From NCBI RefSeq assembly GCF_029254265.1, contig NZ_JAQWXX010000050.1, forward strand, positions 1 through 52,374: a stretch of 52,374 nucleotides of DNA, written 5' to 3'. Made by a program: the position numbers and the translations under genes. Below, piece by piece: positions 7,621 through 15,669 of the stretch; the first letter of the stretch is position 1, and each line of letters begins with the position of its first letter. The notes below the pieces were generated by a model, which saw nothing but the letters and a program-made list of their open reading frames with translations, made no database searches and had not been told where the DNA came from. This DNA comes from Algoriphagus sp. (GTDB taxonomy: Bacteria; Bacteroidota; Bacteroidia; Cytophagales; Cyclobacteriaceae).

Positions 7621-8643
7621 TTATTCGTCTACCTCAATTTGCTTCAACCACTTTCGAACTGCTCCTTCGGAAACGCCAAGCTCTTGAGCTATTTTCACAT
7701 TGGATTGACCTTCCTTTTTTAACTCAAATGCTTTAGTTTTCATTTGAGACCTATCCGCTGGATTCAATTGTTTCAAATGGTCCGACTCTTTCCCGCATTC
7801 CAAGAATTTAAAGGAGCTGAAGTTTGTCTCCTTCCCAATTCTGCAGACCAGCACGTTCTCGGATGGAAATTGAAAAGCCCCATACCGCACTTTGATCTGC
7901 TTCAGATATTTGACAGAAGGATCTTTTTGGCTTTCTCCCACAGCAAAACAAGAATCGATTAAGTTGATGAAGCTTTTGCTTCCCTGGATATCATTTCTAC
8001 TAATCGGAGCGAACAGATTCCGTTTAGGGGTATGGGCAATTAATAGGATTGACCATCCATACATTTTCTTCAGATTGTTCAGCCTGATCAAAAACGGTGT
8101 GGTATTTCTGGCTTTTTCATTATCAGAAATGACACAGGACAAATTGTCGATAACCAAAATTTTTGCTCCTGATTTAGACGTTTGACTTTCAATCTCTTTA
8201 AATAAAAAGGTCTCGTATTCTTCGATGGATTCGTCGAACCCAAAGGGATTGATTTCTGCTCTCAAAAAAAGCTCACTGAATTCAAAATGATCAAATAAAA
8301 CATCCTTGCCCTTGTCATATTGAGCGTATCTCATTTCAAATTGCTTTGCTGTCAATTCCAGGTCAAAATAGATCACCTTGGAAGCTTTGAGCTCCATTTC
8401 CAATCCAAGGGTTGGAATTCCTTTGGATACACTATCAATGATTTGAACAGCCAATAGAGACTTTCCCTGGTTGGTATCCGCGAAGAGAATACAAAGCTCT
8501 TCTTCATACCAAAATGGTCCAAATATCTTCTTCGGAATTGGTTTACTTTGGGCTTCATTGATCCATTCATTAGCTGATTTGATGATTAAAAAATCACCGG
8601 AATGAGGATCATTGGACTTTATATATTGATTTGTTGAGGTCAT
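7621..8643 (-). CDS. RepA-like RecA-fold ATPase/helicase with C-terminal HTH
   Basis: 340 residues. The Walker A motif is ADTNQGKS (about 55-62), Walker B is ILVIDN (about 162-167), and HTPKR near 204 suits the sensor motif of the RepA/DnaB-like AAA_25 group. Residues 298-335 form a helix-turn-helix of the Hin/resolvase type (AFELKKEGQSNVKIAQELGVSEGAVRKWL), probably for origin binding. Such proteins act as replication helicases of plasmids and integrated elements. The gene is 107 bp downstream of the HTH protein gene; the adjacent primase is its likely partner. Confidence 0.8.
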   Translation of the reverse strand: MTSTNQYIKSNDPHSGDFLIIKSANEWINEAQSKPIPKKIFGPFWYEEELCILFADTNQGKSLLAVQIIDSVSKGIPTLGLEMELKASKVIYFDLELTAKQFEMRYAQYDKGKDVLFDHFEFSELFLRAEINPFGFDESIEEYETFLFKEIESQTSKSGAKILVIDNLSCVISDNEKARNTTPFLIRLNNLKKMYGWSILLIAHTPKRNLFAPISRNDIQGSKSFINLIDSCFAVGESQKDPSVKYLKQIKVRYGAFQFPSENVLVCRIGKETNFSSFKFLECGKESDHLKQLNPADRSQMKTKAFELKKEGQSNVKIAQELGVSEGAVRKWLKQIEVDE

Positions 8644-8750
8644 ATTTCTGCATGTAAGAGTTTGATTAAGAATGCAGAAACAGTATCTTTAAGTCGTCAA
8701 ACAGGATACTGAATCCACAAAACAATTGAGCGAATTCGAAAGGATTCGCT

Positions 8751-9032
8751 TTATTTTTTTCTGGGGTTCCGCTGACGGCCAGCATTGAGGACTTCCGATT
8801 TCTTAAAATAGACGCTGCTGTTTATCATGTGTTCCTTTAAGAATCCCTCCTTTCTCCAATTATTAATTGTGGTACGGGATCTACCGAGAAGCTTCATCAC
8901 TTCGGGGATTTTGATGAATTCATCCTCCGGTGTTGATGGGTTGGAAACCTTGGATAATCTGTTGATGATAGCTTCTGCTATTTCATTGATGAGTTGCCCT
9001 TTGTCGATGGGACTTAAGATTACATTGTTCAT
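8751..9032 (-). CDS. Excisionase-like winged HTH protein
   Basis: 93 residues from the ATG at 9032; an in-frame ATG at 9104 would add 24 residues without domain character. The second half is a MerR/excisionase-type HTH_17 domain: EFIKIPEVMKLLGRSRTTINNWRKEGFLKEH, then VYFKKSEVLNA. In Bacteroidota integrative elements such proteins act as excision factors or regulators of the excision and replication genes. It sits between integrase and replication genes, as expected for an Xis/AlpA-like protein. Function is inferred from context. Confidence 0.75.
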   Translation of the reverse strand: MNNVILSPIDKGQLINEIAEAIINRLSKVSNPSTPEDEFIKIPEVMKLLGRSRTTINNWRKEGFLKEHMINSSVYFKKSEVLNAGRQRNPRKK

Positions 9033-9118
9033 GATCGGTTGAATTTTTGTTCTGGCCGAATCTGCTAAAAAATGGGTTTGGATAGTTAGTGGGATACTAT
9101 CCAAAAAAGTAATTGGGG

Positions 9119-9955
9119 TTACAAATTTGATCTTTCTTGGATAAAATCGTCAATTGAGACCGCTTTTTCCCTTAGTCCTGCGTTGTTGAAAATCTCTTTC
9201 ACTTTAAACAGTTGTTCTTTTCGCTTCGGACTTAGGTTACTAGAATCAGCAATCTCTGGTGAGATTTTTGAAAAATAATCGCGGATCCCCCTGTCTGTTC
9301 CACCCACAACATTTGATACCACCTTATCAAATGCTCCACTTTTAATACTGTGATCGTTATGGAGCAGCCTTTGCTTAAGGTCGTTGAGAACTCCCAATTC
9401 TCCAAGCATCAATTCAATGGCGAGAAGCGAAACCGTTTTATCATATTCTGCTACTTCAATTTGCTCTTCCTGGTAATCATTACCTTTCCTTAAATTGGAA
9501 TAAAACGTCTCTGCACCCTCGAAGTCATTGAGCTCTAGATCTAGGAACACCTTGTGATTTTCCGGTTTCTGGATTGGATCTATAAAATTGAAAAATCGCT
9601 TTGTCTCACGTAAATTTTTTCTGGCTTTCCCTCCTATAACAATGAAAGTCATAAGTGATCCTGCCAAGACAAAAATCCCAAATGCATATTTCAAAACGGA
9701 TGGGTGAACCATGATGATGAAAAAGACAGCTGCAAAAAGTGTAAGAGCTATGAGATATCCTAGGCTCTGCAGCAGGTATCCCTTTCTTTTATGGAAGGCG
9801 GAGAAATCGGCAAAAAACATTTTATTCTGATCAAAAATCTGCCAACCTAATCTGTAGGCTAAAATTCTATCCTCTTCAGAGAGTTCATCAAAATACCAGA
9901 ATGATTCTTTTGCTTTGTATTGACCAAGTGAAAGGTTTGCGCCAAATTGCTTCAT
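9119..9955 (-). CDS. Two-TM membrane protein of the integrative element
   Basis: 278 residues, family not recognised. Two adjacent hydrophobic helices occupy about residues 60-106 (SLGYLIALTLFAAVFFIIMV and YAFGIFVLAGSLMTFIVIGG), with a soluble N-terminal part of about 55 residues and a charged C-terminal domain of about 170 residues. It begins 12 bp after the integrase stop codon, so it is probably co-transcribed with it. It has no nuclease or toxin motif that I can see. It may be cargo (an exclusion or defence-like membrane effector) or help transfer; neither is supported directly. Confidence 0.65.
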   Translation of the reverse strand: MKQFGANLSLGQYKAKESFWYFDELSEEDRILAYRLGWQIFDQNKMFFADFSAFHKRKGYLLQSLGYLIALTLFAAVFFIIMVHPSVLKYAFGIFVLAGSLMTFIVIGGKARKNLRETKRFFNFIDPIQKPENHKVFLDLELNDFEGAETFYSNLRKGNDYQEEQIEVAEYDKTVSLLAIELMLGELGVLNDLKQRLLHNDHSIKSGAFDKVVSNVVGGTDRGIRDYFSKISPEIADSSNLSPKRKEQLFKVKEIFNNAGLREKAVSIDDFIQERSNL

Positions 9956-9967
9956 ACTTAGATTGGT

Positions 9968-11284
9968 TTAGTCCCACGCCAGGCTCATCGCATCTCTTTT
10001 TCTGTCTTCATCTACCTCAACGTATCGTTTAAAACTTTTATAGTCTGAGTGTCCGGTAATCTTCATTACCACTTCAGCTGGAATTCCTTTACCCAGGGAT
10101 AGTGTAACAAATGTTTTTCTACCGGTATGTGCACTTATGAGATCATGTTTAGGATAAATTTTGGAATCCCTAACCGCTCCCCTATACCTCACAATCTCGA
10201 CTGGATCTTTAATTTCTGCTAATTCGCATAGTTCTTTGACGTATTTATTAAACTTCTGGTTTGAGATCATTGGCAGCGGCAAGATTCTTTCCTCATACTT
10301 TTCCAATATTTCTCGGGATATCCGTGTAAGTGGAACTACAGACGGCTCTTTAGTTTTTGTGATGGTAAGCCTAATTTCATTTTGCTTGATATGTTCTCTC
10401 TTAAGCTGAAGTAAATCTGAAAACCTGTAACCAGTAACGCAGCTAAAAAGAAAAATATCTTTCACTTGACTTAATCTTGGATTTGAACTCACATCAAATG
10501 CATACAATAAATCAAATTCCTTTTGGGTAAGTGCGATTACTTCAAGTCTGTCTTTTTTAACGGAATATTCCTTATACCCCTCATGGATCTTTATACCTCT
10601 TCTTCTTGCATATCCCAGAAAGGTCTTAAGAGTGCTAATCTGCTTTGCTATAGAGATGTTATTTAAAGATTTAACAGAACCCGTAGTTGGGTGTACTTCC
10701 TTCCATTCAACCAGAAAATTTTGAAACTTCAACATAAACGAATAGTCCATATTTTCGAAGCGTAAATTAGTCCTCGATTTTTCCTGAAAGTTTTTGAGAT
10801 GTTTTTTCAAGGATTTATAGACTACCAAACTACCCTTAACCCTAGTTAATCCATTTTCTTCGATGTATTGATCAATGAAATCATAAACCAACTCAGTTGG
10901 CTCAGATTTTTTTATTCTAGGTTGTTTGGATTCCTTTATTTTGGACATCAACATTTCCAGATCATAAGGCTGGTTTTTTGCCCGGAATGCTTCTTCGATT
11001 TGCCTGACTTTATTTCTGATCTCGATCAATTCATCTTGATGTTGGAGGAGATTGCTTTTTGTAGGTATGGCGGAACCAAATTTCTTTTCCAGCTGTGTTT
11101 TTTGTTTTGCTGTCATATCCACGATTTCTTGCTTTTCAGCAGACCACAGATCAGGTATTAATCTTATTCCAGTTGAAATCAGTTTCCTTTGTCCTCCCAA
11201 GTGAACGACCATCATCAAGGGTTGCTCACCTTTCTTATTTTCCAAATCGTGTCTTAATAAAAATCTTATAGTAGCTTCCATCAT
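9968..11284 (-). CDS. Tyrosine recombinase/integrase
   Basis: 438 residues with the three-part layout of Bacteroidota integrases: an N-terminal arm-binding domain (about 1-110), a SAM-like core-binding domain (about 130-230) and a catalytic domain. Active-site residues are all visible: R287 in CVTGYRFSDL, K312, H386 and R389 in SAHTGRKTF, H412 in GHSDY and the nucleophile Y421 in KRYVEVDE. It would catalyse site-specific integration and excision of the element. The start lies about 165 bp from the tRNA-Ser-like fragment, the likely attachment site. It appears intact. Confidence 0.92.
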   Translation of the reverse strand: MMEATIRFLLRHDLENKKGEQPLMMVVHLGGQRKLISTGIRLIPDLWSAEKQEIVDMTAKQKTQLEKKFGSAIPTKSNLLQHQDELIEIRNKVRQIEEAFRAKNQPYDLEMLMSKIKESKQPRIKKSEPTELVYDFIDQYIEENGLTRVKGSLVVYKSLKKHLKNFQEKSRTNLRFENMDYSFMLKFQNFLVEWKEVHPTTGSVKSLNNISIAKQISTLKTFLGYARRRGIKIHEGYKEYSVKKDRLEVIALTQKEFDLLYAFDVSSNPRLSQVKDIFLFSCVTGYRFSDLLQLKREHIKQNEIRLTITKTKEPSVVPLTRISREILEKYEERILPLPMISNQKFNKYVKELCELAEIKDPVEIVRYRGAVRDSKIYPKHDLISAHTGRKTFVTLSLGKGIPAEVVMKITGHSDYKSFKRYVEVDEDRKRDAMSLAWD

Positions 11285-11449
11285 TGATTCAAGTAGATGA
11301 GAAAGATACTAAATGAAATTATCAGTAGCGAATTCAGTAGCGAAAAAGTCATGCAAAAGTGGTCAAACCTTGACAAAAACAACTTATCGACATGAACAAA
11401 AGGCTTAAATTGATCGAATAGAGATGTTTTTGGTCAATCATGTAAAAAA

Positions 11450-11473
11450 GGTTCGAATCCCCCACTCTCTGCA
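11450..11473 (+). other. tRNA-Ser-like 3' fragment, probable attachment site (attR)
   Basis: GGTTCGAATCCCCCACTCTCTG followed by CA reads as T-loop, T-stem 3' strand, acceptor 3' strand (ACTCTCT) and discriminator G, as in bacterial tRNA-Ser. The 5' T-stem strand is replaced by A-rich sequence, so this is a fragment cut in the T-arm, as produced by integration into a tRNA gene. A strong terminator follows at 11495-11530, as behind a real tRNA. The intact tRNA is not in the window. Confidence 0.6.
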
Positions 11474-11494
11474 AAACAGGCCTCCAAAGCCTTC

Positions 11495-11530
11495 AAAGGA
11501 CGTTTTTCTTCGGAAGACGTCCTTTTTTTT
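11495..11530 (+). terminator. Terminator behind the tRNA-Ser fragment
   Basis: AAAGGACGT at 11495-11503 pairs with ACGTCCTTT at 11517-11525, with an inner CTTCGGAAG hairpin and a run of eight T. It is probably the terminator of the original tRNA-Ser gene. Confidence 0.75.
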
Positions 11531-11766
11531 GAGCTCCTCAGATCAACATTTTTTAGAAGTGCATTTTTCGAACTCTTTTGAGCATTCTTATTTATACTTG
11601 AGAAATCCCATAAACTATGAAGGTCATCGGGTATTTTTTCAAAAAAATTGGCTACTCAAGATTTCTATTCAGAAAACTTTTTTCTCCCCAAACTTACATA
11701 AGTAATTGATTTATAATTTTTTAAATTAAATAAAGCTTGGATTTATTTTTATTTTTTTAAAAATGT
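11531..11766. other. AT-rich intergenic stretch
   Basis: No gene or RNA recognised. The sequence is very AT-rich with T and A runs. The short plus-strand frame across 11424-11705 runs through the tRNA fragment and terminator and is not credible as a gene. Confidence 0.6.
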
Positions 11767-11788
11767 TTCAAGATTTTAAAATCTTGAA
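11767..11788. promoter_or_regulatory. 22-bp perfect palindrome upstream of tRNA-Pro promoter
   Basis: TTCAAGATTTT followed by AAAATCTTGAA, a perfect inverted repeat without a loop, ends at the base before the -33 TTG. It could be an operator or a cruciform-prone site; no binding protein can be named. Confidence 0.45.
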
Positions 11789-11818
11789 TTGATCTACAGA
11801 CAATTTTATTTATGTTTG
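11789..11818 (+). promoter_or_regulatory. Bacteroidota-type promoter for tRNA-Pro
   Basis: TTG at 11789-11791, 19 bp, then TATGTTTG at 11811-11818. This matches the Bacteroidota housekeeping consensus TTTG-N19-TAnnTTTG with a T/A variant only at the first base. The expected transcript start near 11825 is about 20 bp before the tRNA. Confidence 0.8.
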
Positions 11819-11846
11819 CACTCCCTTAAGGGGAAAAGATACCGTT

Positions 11847-11920
11847 CGGGGTGTAGCGTAGCCCGGTATCGCGCCTCGTTTGGGACGAGGAGGTCGTAGG
11901 TTCGAATCCTGCCACCCCGA
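11847..11920 (+). tRNA. tRNA-Pro (anticodon TGG)
   Basis: A 74-nt cloverleaf. The acceptor stem CGGGGTG/CACCCCG is perfect with discriminator A. The anticodon arm CCTCG-TTTGGGA-CGAGG gives anticodon TGG. The T-arm contains GGTTCGAATCC. No CCA is encoded; the terminator begins 4 bp later. It has its own promoter upstream. Confidence 0.96.
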
Positions 11921-11924
11921 CTTT

Positions 11925-11957
11925 AAAACTCTTAGATTAATTTCTAAGAGTTTTTTT
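11925..11957 (+). terminator. Terminator of tRNA-Pro
   Basis: AAACTCTTAGA at 11926-11936 pairs with TCTAAGAGTTT at 11943-11953, followed by T. The same hairpin recurs at 12020-12052. Confidence 0.85.
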
Positions 11958-11972
11958 ATTTTAAACCTAAAA

Positions 11973-12052
11973 GAGGTCGTAGGTTCTCCCGATGGTGATC
12001 GGGACTGCCACCCCGACTTAAAACTCTTAGATTAATTTCTAAGAGTTTTTTT
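11973..12052 (+). repeat. Broken duplicate of the tRNA-Pro 3' end plus terminator
   Basis: GAGGTCGTAGGTTC (11973-11986) and CTGCCACCCCGA (12005-12016) repeat the tRNA T-arm and acceptor 3' strand, and the terminator follows again at 12020-12052. The T-loop bases GAATC are replaced by an 18-bp palindrome. There is no 5' half, so it is not a functional tRNA. Confidence 0.85.
11987..12004. repeat. Small palindromic repeat, copy 2
   Basis: TCCCGAT-GGTG-ATCGGGA, the same hairpin as at 2152-2169 with a one-base loop change, sits exactly in the T-loop of the broken tRNA-Pro copy. Confidence 0.7.
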
Positions 12053-12145
12053 ATTTCAAAACCATCAGAACTAGAATATCCTACCAACCTATTCCACTTC
12101 CAATCTTATATTTTAACAATCCTAAAACTGGATTTCAACCAAAGT

Positions 12146-12664
12146 TTATTTTTCAGGTTTCCATCCATCAAAAAGCCAAGAATCATCAATTTTATCATCA
12201 TCTAGATCTAATACCTTTTCCCAAAAAACAAGTGATAATCCAGATTCTTTAGAAAAATAGATTTCCATATCGCGAACCTCTTCATATTTTGGAAAGTCCC
12301 AACGTCTTCCCTCCCACTCCCCCAACAAAAACTCATCTTCTTCTTCAGCTCGCAGATAAAGGGATCTTTTATTGTCAGCTCCCATTATTTCAGTTAAGCC
12401 GTTGATTAAGACCTCAAGTCTACTCCATTGAGAAATATCAAATTCCGGAGCTTTAAAACCGAAATTCTTTTGTGAGCAAAATGCGGATCTGATGACTTCA
12501 ACTTCGGTGAAAATTCCAGCTACAGGGTTATCAAATTCCTTGATGTAAAAAAATGTTGGAATATTGCTTTTGCTCGCTATGATCTTATCAGGCAAATATT
12601 CTGAGGAAGGAAATTCACTAAAAGAAAACGCCAAAAACTTCTCAATACGATCTTTATAATTCAT
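12146..12664 (-). CDS. Conserved-looking hypothetical protein
   Basis: 172 residues, not recognised. Acidic, probably cytosolic, without signal peptide or membrane segments. It has a strand/helix mixture with aromatic residues (WEGRRWDFPKYEEV, WLFDGWKPEK at the end). It stands alone between the tRNA region and the divergent symporter gene. Codon use and length suggest a real gene, but no function can be assigned. The ATG at 12664 is the only good start. Confidence 0.65.
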   Translation of the reverse strand: MNYKDRIEKFLAFSFSEFPSSEYLPDKIIASKSNIPTFFYIKEFDNPVAGIFTEVEVIRSAFCSQKNFGFKAPEFDISQWSRLEVLINGLTEIMGADNKRSLYLRAEEEDEFLLGEWEGRRWDFPKYEEVRDMEIYFSKESGLSLVFWEKVLDLDDDKIDDSWLFDGWKPEK

Positions 12665-12921
12665 AGTCCGGAAAATTTAAATTAAGAATTAGTTGAATTT
12701 AAGCATTCTTAAATATGAAACTGAAATCTTACTCCATTTTTCCAACCATCTTTAACCAGATTGAAGACCCTATGCCTTTGTTTTTTTGAGTTTGAACTTA
12801 GGGCAGTTGAGCCGTTTGTATGATTGTATTAAGTTTTCTGCCTTATTTTTCTTTTCTTTCCAGCTAAATCGATTCAAGACATTTGAATTATCTCTTACCT
12901 AAGTAAGGAAATTAAACCAAC

Positions 12922-14343
12922 ATGAAAGAAATAATTGAGGCGATCAACGCCGTAATTTGGAGTGATGCATTGATTTTTTTATGCCTGGCAGCAGGTGTTT
13001 ATTTTTCTATAGCCACTCGATTTTTGCAAGTAACATATCTGAAGGAAATGGTCACCCTTCTTTTCAAAGGAGAATCTTCTGAGAAAGGGGTTTCTTCTTT
13101 TCAGGCTTTTGCAATAGCGATTTCCGGAAGAGTAGGAACAGGTAATATTGCCGGGGTAGCTACAGCCATCGCGATGGGAGGTCCTGGCGCTATTTTCTGG
13201 ATGTGGGTAATCGCTTTTTTAGGAGCATCATCTGCATTTGTCGAAGCCACTTTAGGACAGATTTATAAGGAAGTAAACAATGGCCAATATCGAGGTGGTC
13301 CAGCTTATTACATAGAAAAAGGTCTTGGAGTGAAGTGGTATGCAATTGTATTTGCATTCGCTACGATTCTAGCAACAGCCCTATTTATGCCTGGTGTACA
13401 AAGCAACAGCATTGCCCTGAGCGCAGAAAATGCCTTTGGAATACCGGTAATCTATACTGCAACCATCATTACTGGCCTGCTCGCATTGATCATTTTGGGT
13501 GGAGTAAAGCGAATCAGCAAAGTGGCCGAAGTGGTGATCCCAATTATGGCAGCAGCATATATTTCTATGGCAGTGATCATTATTGCCATGAATATCGCAG
13601 AAGTCCCATCAATTTTTGCTTTAATTATCAAATCCGCATTCAATTTAGAGGCTGCATTTAGCGGAGTATTCGGAATGGCTATTGCATGGGGCGTCAAGAG
13701 AGGGATTTATTCCAATGAGGCAGGTCAGGGAACGGCCCCACATGCTGCTGCAGCGGCTGAGGTTTCTCATCCGGTTAAGCAAGGTTTAGTGCAATCTTTC
13801 TCTGTTTACATTGACACACTATTTGTTTGTACCGCAACAGCTTTGATGATCCTCTTTACTGGACAATACAATGTGTTAAATCCAGAAGGAGGGTTTATCG
13901 TAGAGAACTTACCTGGAGTTGCATTTGGACCAGAATACACCCAATATGCCGTAGCAACACAATTCCCCGCTTTGGGAAAAGGGTTTATCGCGATCTCCCT
14001 ACTCTTTTTTGCCTTCACCACCATTATGGCCTACTACTATATCGCTGAGACCAACTTGAGTTACCTCACCAGACATATGTCTTCCAAATGGAGTTTACCG
14101 GCGCTAAGAATTTTAATTCTAGGAGCTACTTTTTATGGTTCAATAAAAACTGCTGAAGTTGCTTGGATGATGGGAGATATTGGTGTCGGCTTGATGGCTT
14201 GGCTCAATGTCATCGCAATACTATTGCTTCGGAAACCTGCTTTTAAAGCCCTTGCAGATTATAAAAAACAGCGAAAAGCTGGGAAGGATCCTGTATTTAA
14301 ATCAAAAGAAGTTGGAATCGAAAACGCTGACTTTTGGAAATAA
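12922..14343 (+). CDS. Sodium:alanine/glycine symporter (AGCS family)
   Basis: 473 residues with about 10-11 transmembrane helices. The family signature GRVGTGNIAGVATAIAMGGPGAIFWMW is at about residues 69-97, and the conserved KRGIYSNEAGQGTAPHAAAAA at about 259-279. AGCS transporters (AlsT, DagA, GlyP) import alanine or glycine with Na+ across the inner membrane. It is a single gene ended by a strong bidirectional terminator that it shares with the convergent permease gene. Substrate is inferred from the family only. Confidence 0.93.
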   Translation: MKEIIEAINAVIWSDALIFLCLAAGVYFSIATRFLQVTYLKEMVTLLFKGESSEKGVSSFQAFAIAISGRVGTGNIAGVATAIAMGGPGAIFWMWVIAFLGASSAFVEATLGQIYKEVNNGQYRGGPAYYIEKGLGVKWYAIVFAFATILATALFMPGVQSNSIALSAENAFGIPVIYTATIITGLLALIILGGVKRISKVAEVVIPIMAAAYISMAVIIIAMNIAEVPSIFALIIKSAFNLEAAFSGVFGMAIAWGVKRGIYSNEAGQGTAPHAAAAAEVSHPVKQGLVQSFSVYIDTLFVCTATALMILFTGQYNVLNPEGGFIVENLPGVAFGPEYTQYAVATQFPALGKGFIAISLLFFAFTTIMAYYYIAETNLSYLTRHMSSKWSLPALRILILGATFYGSIKTAEVAWMMGDIGVGLMAWLNVIAILLLRKPAFKALADYKKQRKAGKDPVFKSKEVGIENADFWK

Positions 14344-14379
14344 AGAAAAAGAGCAACTTAAGAGTTGCTCTTTTTCTTT
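14343..14379. terminator. Bidirectional terminator
   Basis: A near-perfect palindrome, AAAGAAAAAGAGCAACT paired with AGTTGCTCTTTTTCTTT, spans the end of the symporter gene and the last codons of the convergent gene. Confidence 0.85.
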
Positions 14380-15452
14380 GCAATTTTTCTCCTAAAAGCC
14401 TTCCAATAATTCTCATTCTTCTCCGAGATAGGGACATCATCACCAAGCAAATATGCAAAGGCTGACATGTCTGAGGACTTCTCTAGACTAATCTTCAAAA
14501 CACCAACTAAGGGGATAAATAAAATCATTCCAGATATTCCCCATAGCCACCCTCCCATCAATATTGCAAGCAAAACTGCTAAAGCATTAACCTTTACCTG
14601 AGAGCCAACTACCAAGGGAGTAATAATATTATTTTCCAGCAATTGAATGCCCCACAAGACTCCAATTGAGATGATCGGATACGTAATTGAGTCAGTGGTT
14701 AGGAAAATATAAAGCACCGCAAAAAACGAACTGATAAATACTCCGACATAGGGTATCAAATTCATAATGGCTATGAACGCAGCAAATAAAATAAAGTATT
14801 CCACTCCGATAAGAAAGAAAAACAAACCTGAGAGTATAGACACGATAAATGTGACTTTAAGCATACCAGAAAGATAGTTTTGAATCACCCTCCCAGAATC
14901 AGTGGCCCAAGTCAAGACGGCATCATTGCTATCTGCGTAAAGTTTAAGAATAAATTCTGCGAAAAAGTCTTTGTAGTAAATCAACAAAAAAGTGTAGAGC
15001 GGAATTATTCCAGCTAAAGTCAAGGATTTCCCTGTTTGAAAAATAGTAGTATTGATGTTTTCAATATCCAAAAGATTGGATAAGCTTAAACTCTCAAGAT
15101 CAATTGCATCTGTCCCAATCAGTTGGTTTAGTTCTGTAATTGAGATTTTAAGCTTTTCTTCTAAGGTATTTTGAATTTGTGGAATTTCATCTAAAAGTCC
15201 TATAACCTGATTAACTAAAAGGTAGAAGATCCCAACGGCGACCATCGTGACTAACAAAATGCTGATTGCAATTGCTATACCTCTCGGAATCCGTTTTACC
15301 TCAAACCAATTGGCAATCGGGTTAAGCGCAAAAGCAAAGAAAGATCCCCAAACCAATGGCACAATTAGAAAGGCTCCTTCCTTCAAGAGGATTGCTCCAA
15401 AAACGATTGTGATCAAGAAATAGGCTATTTTTTGAATTCGTGAACTTTCCAT
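14358..15452 (-). CDS. AI-2E family transporter (PerM-like permease)
   Basis: 364 residues with about 7-8 membrane helices. Paired helices at the N-terminus (about 8-50 and 62-86) precede a soluble stretch rich in IxLLDEIPQIQNTLEEKL (about 90-140), and the conserved C-terminal helices contain NLIPYVGVFISSF and NNIITPLVVGSQVKVNALAVLLAILMGGWLWGISGMILFIPLVG, the family hallmark. Members export small molecules or act in Na+/H+ exchange; the substrate here is unknown. It converges with the symporter, and its last codons lie in the shared terminator. Confidence 0.9.
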   Translation of the reverse strand: MESSRIQKIAYFLITIVFGAILLKEGAFLIVPLVWGSFFAFALNPIANWFEVKRIPRGIAIAISILLVTMVAVGIFYLLVNQVIGLLDEIPQIQNTLEEKLKISITELNQLIGTDAIDLESLSLSNLLDIENINTTIFQTGKSLTLAGIIPLYTFLLIYYKDFFAEFILKLYADSNDAVLTWATDSGRVIQNYLSGMLKVTFIVSILSGLFFFLIGVEYFILFAAFIAIMNLIPYVGVFISSFFAVLYIFLTTDSITYPIISIGVLWGIQLLENNIITPLVVGSQVKVNALAVLLAILMGGWLWGISGMILFIPLVGVLKISLEKSSDMSAFAYLLGDDVPISEKNENYWKAFRRKIAKKKSNS

Positions 15453-15669
15453 GAATTTTGATTAAAATGAAAACTCCTCCCAGCTAAGTCCATCTGACTG
15501 GAAGATACGCCATATGCTCTCAAAAACCCATAATTATGTCTATTTTAGAGTTTAATAATAACCCAAACACATCCCTGGAAATAAGCTAATTGCAAGAAAT
15601 TGAGCCTGTTTCAGCTCCGTATGGTTTCCAGCCAATTAAAAATATCCCAAAACCTCATTACAATAATTC

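Larger units (their letters stand above)
6412..11473 (-). mobile_element. Small integrative element (NBU/satellite-like), right end at a tRNA-Ser fragment
   Basis: Five minus-strand genes in a row encode integrase, membrane protein, excisionase-like HTH protein, RepA-like ATPase and Toprim primase. They are followed upstream of the integrase by a tRNA 3'-end fragment at 11450-11473 that fits an attachment site. The layout resembles Bacteroides NBU-type mobilizable elements or phage-satellite int-alpA-rep-pri modules. No relaxase or capsid-related gene is visible. The left boundary is not defined; 6412 is only the end of the last gene. Confidence 0.65.

Noticed and set aside
8751..9104. Longer start (9104) for the excisionase-like gene
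   Set aside because: The 24 extra residues are uncharacteristic, and the ATG at 9032 opens the normal-length protein.
11424..11705. 93-codon plus-strand frame
   Set aside because: It crosses the tRNA-Ser fragment and a strong terminator and has AT-rich codons, so it is noise.
11973..12016. Second tRNA-Pro gene
   Set aside because: Only the 3' half is present and its T-loop is replaced by an 18-bp palindrome; no 5' strand or anticodon arm.
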